The notes below the pieces were generated by a model, which saw nothing but the letters and a program-made list of their open reading frames with translations, searched no databases and was not told the origin of the DNA. The position numbers and the translations under genes were made by a program. Positions 62,026 to 64,000 of a stretch of 64,000 nucleotides of DNA are shown one piece after another (the first letter of the stretch is position 1; every line of letters begins with the position of its first letter). This DNA comes from Planctomycetota bacterium (GTDB lineage Bacteria > Planctomycetota > Phycisphaerae > Phycisphaerales > SM1A02), in assembly GCA_024230295.1 (NCBI GenBank), contig JAAERN010000009.1:232238-296237 (forward strand). The letters run 5' to 3'.

Positions 62026-63942
62026 ATGAGCTTCGTAACACTCTCAAATCTGTCGCTTCAGTACGGGAACAACATCATCCTTGATGGCGTTGATTTGGCG
62101 ATTCAGTCAGAGGGTCGGATCGGATTGCTTGGCCGGAACGGGGCGGGAAAGACAACGCTCCTGCGGCTTCTTACGGGGTCCTTGGCCCCTGATAGAGGAT
62201 CGATCGACATTCATCGCAGTATTCGTGTTGGTCTGTTGGACCAACATCCAAACTTTCCACCGGAAGTGACTGTCCGCGAAGTGGCGAGAGGAGCATTTAC
62301 AAGACTCGACGAGCTCCAGATGGAACTCAAAACTGTGTTTGCTGATATGGGAAACGCGGAGGGCCAATCTTTGGAGCGGCTCTTCAACAGACAAACCGTG
62401 CTGCAGGAAGAACTGGAATCGCTTGGTGGATGGGATGTAGAGCATCGGGTTGATGCAACACTTCACGGTGTGGGGTTGGTTGATGCGATATTCGATCGAC
62501 AGACGCAGTATTTGTCTGGAGGTGAGCGATCTCGTTTGGCGTTAGCTCGATTGCTTCTTGAAGCGCCTGACTTGCTGTTGCTGGACGAGCCGACGAATCA
62601 TCTTGATATCGAAGGGTGCCAATGGCTTGAGCAGTTCCTCAATGAGACATACAGGGGAGCGACGATCGTCGTAAGCCACGATCGATGGCTTCTTGATGCT
62701 GTCTGCACGCGAATAGTTGAGGTTCGACGGGGCAAGATCGACTCATATCCAGGCAACTACTCGGATTACGTTGGGCTACGTGCCCAGAGACGAACGACGG
62801 AGTCACGGGCATGGCAGAAACAACAAGACCACATTCGACGCGAACAGGCATACATTCGACGGTACAAGGCCGGGCAACGAGCAAAGCAGGCGAAGGGGCG
62901 AGAGTCTCGTCTTGAGCGGTTCATTGATGAGGCGGACATCGAGCGACCAGAGGCTGAGGTTGTTGCCTCAATGCAGTTGCCGTCAATCACGCGATGTGGT
63001 GACCGGGTTCTGAGTGCTGAGTGTTTATCGGTGGAGGTTGGTGATCTAGGACTCGTCCAAGATCTAGATCTTGAGATTCGGCGAGGGGATCGAATTGGAA
63101 TCATCGGGCCAAACGGGGCGGGCAAGACCACCCTGATCCGATGCCTACTGGGCGAGATTGAGCCGGCGAGTGGCGTTGTGGAGATCGGAACTGGCGTAGA
63201 TGTGGGGTGGTTTCTCCAGCATCAGGATCACTTGGATCCACAGTGGTGCGTATGGGAGTGGATTCGCCAAACGCTCGCCAAGGCACGGGGAGAGGAGGTC
63301 TCCGAGCAGACCGCTCGGAATCTGGCAGGGGCCTTCCTCTTCTCAGGTGAAGATCAGGATCGGTTGCTCGGAACGCTCTCAGGTGGAGAGCGGGCAAGGG
63401 TGACGCTCGCTGGTCTGTTCGGTGGCGGCCACAATGTCTTGGTTTTGGATGAGCCGACCAACCATGTGGACATTGCCACATCAGAACGGTTGGAATCGGT
63501 GTTGTCTCAGGGCGGACCGTTTCAGGGCACGCTCATTCTGGTGAGCCATGATCGCGCTCTCTTAGAGGCAACCTGTGATCGGTTGATCGTGTTCGAAGGT
63601 GACGGCAGCGTCTGTTTGTTCGACGGCGTGTTGTCGCGGTGGCTTGAGAAGAAAAGAACGTCGTCTTCCTCTGTGGAACGCGATGAGGAACCGCTTCGTT
63701 TGGCGCCCGTGAAGAATGCCCATTCACCCTTGGACGGCCTGTCGGTCGAGACGTTGGAGCGGCGGATGGAAACCATGGAGCTTCGGCTGGAGGAACTCCG
63801 CAATTCCATGAATGATCAGGCAATATGGTCGGACTCCGACGAATTGCAACGAGTACTCGACGAGCAGAAGGATGTGGCCGCTGAACTGGCCGAGCACGAG
63901 GAAGCCTGGCTTGAGCGACACGGGGATTCGCCGGCATCGTGA
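62026..63942 (+). CDS. uup: ABC-F family ATPase (Uup-like)
   Basis: Soluble protein with two ABC domains, 638 aa, of the ABC-F group that acts on ribosomes or DNA and not in transport. Domain 1: GRNGAGKT, signature YLSGGERSRLAL, LLLLDEPTNHLD. Linker of about 80 residues with basic QDHIRREQAYIRRYKAGQRA. Domain 2: GPNGAGKT, LSGGERARVTL, VLVLDEPTNHVD. A C-terminal coiled coil (ERRMETMELRLEELRNSM) fits Uup; the symbol is tentative. No obvious ribosome-binding site. Confidence 0.88.
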   Translation: MSFVTLSNLSLQYGNNIILDGVDLAIQSEGRIGLLGRNGAGKTTLLRLLTGSLAPDRGSIDIHRSIRVGLLDQHPNFPPEVTVREVARGAFTRLDELQMELKTVFADMGNAEGQSLERLFNRQTVLQEELESLGGWDVEHRVDATLHGVGLVDAIFDRQTQYLSGGERSRLALARLLLEAPDLLLLDEPTNHLDIEGCQWLEQFLNETYRGATIVVSHDRWLLDAVCTRIVEVRRGKIDSYPGNYSDYVGLRAQRRTTESRAWQKQQDHIRREQAYIRRYKAGQRAKQAKGRESRLERFIDEADIERPEAEVVASMQLPSITRCGDRVLSAECLSVEVGDLGLVQDLDLEIRRGDRIGIIGPNGAGKTTLIRCLLGEIEPASGVVEIGTGVDVGWFLQHQDHLDPQWCVWEWIRQTLAKARGEEVSEQTARNLAGAFLFSGEDQDRLLGTLSGGERARVTLAGLFGGGHNVLVLDEPTNHVDIATSERLESVLSQGGPFQGTLILVSHDRALLEATCDRLIVFEGDGSVCLFDGVLSRWLEKKRTSSSSVERDEEPLRLAPVKNAHSPLDGLSVETLERRMETMELRLEELRNSMNDQAIWSDSDELQRVLDEQKDVAAELAEHEEAWLERHGDSPAS

Positions 63943-64000
63943 AGGGGAGCCGCGTCATCCAGCGGAAAGCGAGTTCAGAGCACATTCAGAATCAGCCGAC
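63943..64000. other. Right-end 58 bp, no feature seen
   Basis: Short sequence after the ABC-F stop. No hairpin, RNA or reading frame with support; a gene could begin beyond the edge. Confidence 0.4.

Overview
The window reads as a chromosomal segment of a GC-rich planctomycete, most likely class Phycisphaerae. The evidence is indirect. There is a secreted protein ending in paired Asn-Gly-Asp dockerin-type repeats, membrane proteins opening with a CxxCGYDL...CxxCG zinc ribbon, two groEL genes flanking groES, a large membrane pyrophosphatase, an STN-like secreted protein with a Gly/Ser linker, and several small membrane or secreted proteins of no recognised family. Almost everything is housekeeping DNA. 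I see no prophage, insertion sequence, CRISPR array or rRNA operon. One tRNA gene (tRNA-Gln, anticodon CUG) is present.

Layout. 1-3411 (+): ThiC cut by the left edge, a small membrane protein, and a type II NADH dehydrogenase. 3399-6227 (-): crotonase-fold protein, short-chain fatty acid transporter, unknown protein. 6578-9713 (+): DEAD-box helicase and an AarF/UbiB kinase. 9714-10888: zinc-ribbon membrane protein (-) and thymidylate kinase (+). 10905-18502 (-): six tightly packed genes running from alaS through an unknown 127-aa protein, a TIM-barrel isomerase, an MDR oxidoreductase and an M20 amidohydrolase to a GCS2-type ligase. 18615-21783 (+): tpiA, secG, yicC, aminoglycoside-phosphotransferase-like kinase. 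21790-27732 (-): folC, leuS, an unknown protein and a DUF2007-like protein. 27856-30415: hpt (+), MoxR ATPase (-), zinc-ribbon membrane protein (+).

30637-36710 (+) is a protein-folding island: groL1, groES, groL2, dnaJ, grpE and an FmdB-type zinc ribbon. Then come a probably frameshifted dockerin-repeat protein, rnr, acs, a GspG-like protein and a Met-rich secreted protein (36825-44195). After tRNA-Gln follow purE-pdxH (+), a NYN-domain protein (-), rpsU, hppA, then rsfS, a lipoprotein hydrolase, trmB and a zinc-finger protein (to 52669, +). 52715-54618 (-): sensor histidine kinase and a small protein. 54675-56033 (+): MacB-like permease. 56024-61940 (-): STN-like protein, unknown secreted protein, ribosomal protein S1, a small lipoprotein and a HIT protein. 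62026-63942 (+): ABC-F ATPase.

Two organisational habits stand out. Many neighbouring genes overlap by the 4-nt ATGA junction, which suggests translational coupling. Where genes are separated, long perfect hairpins appear that mostly lack the U-tract of a classical intrinsic terminator. I found no clear new multi-gene system. The items most worth checking are a structured 364-bp gap before a small lipoprotein gene (61064-61427), an orphan hairpin at 6298-6321, a hydrolase whose nucleophile position is Gly instead of Ser, a frameshifted secreted gene, and the groL-groES-groL arrangement.
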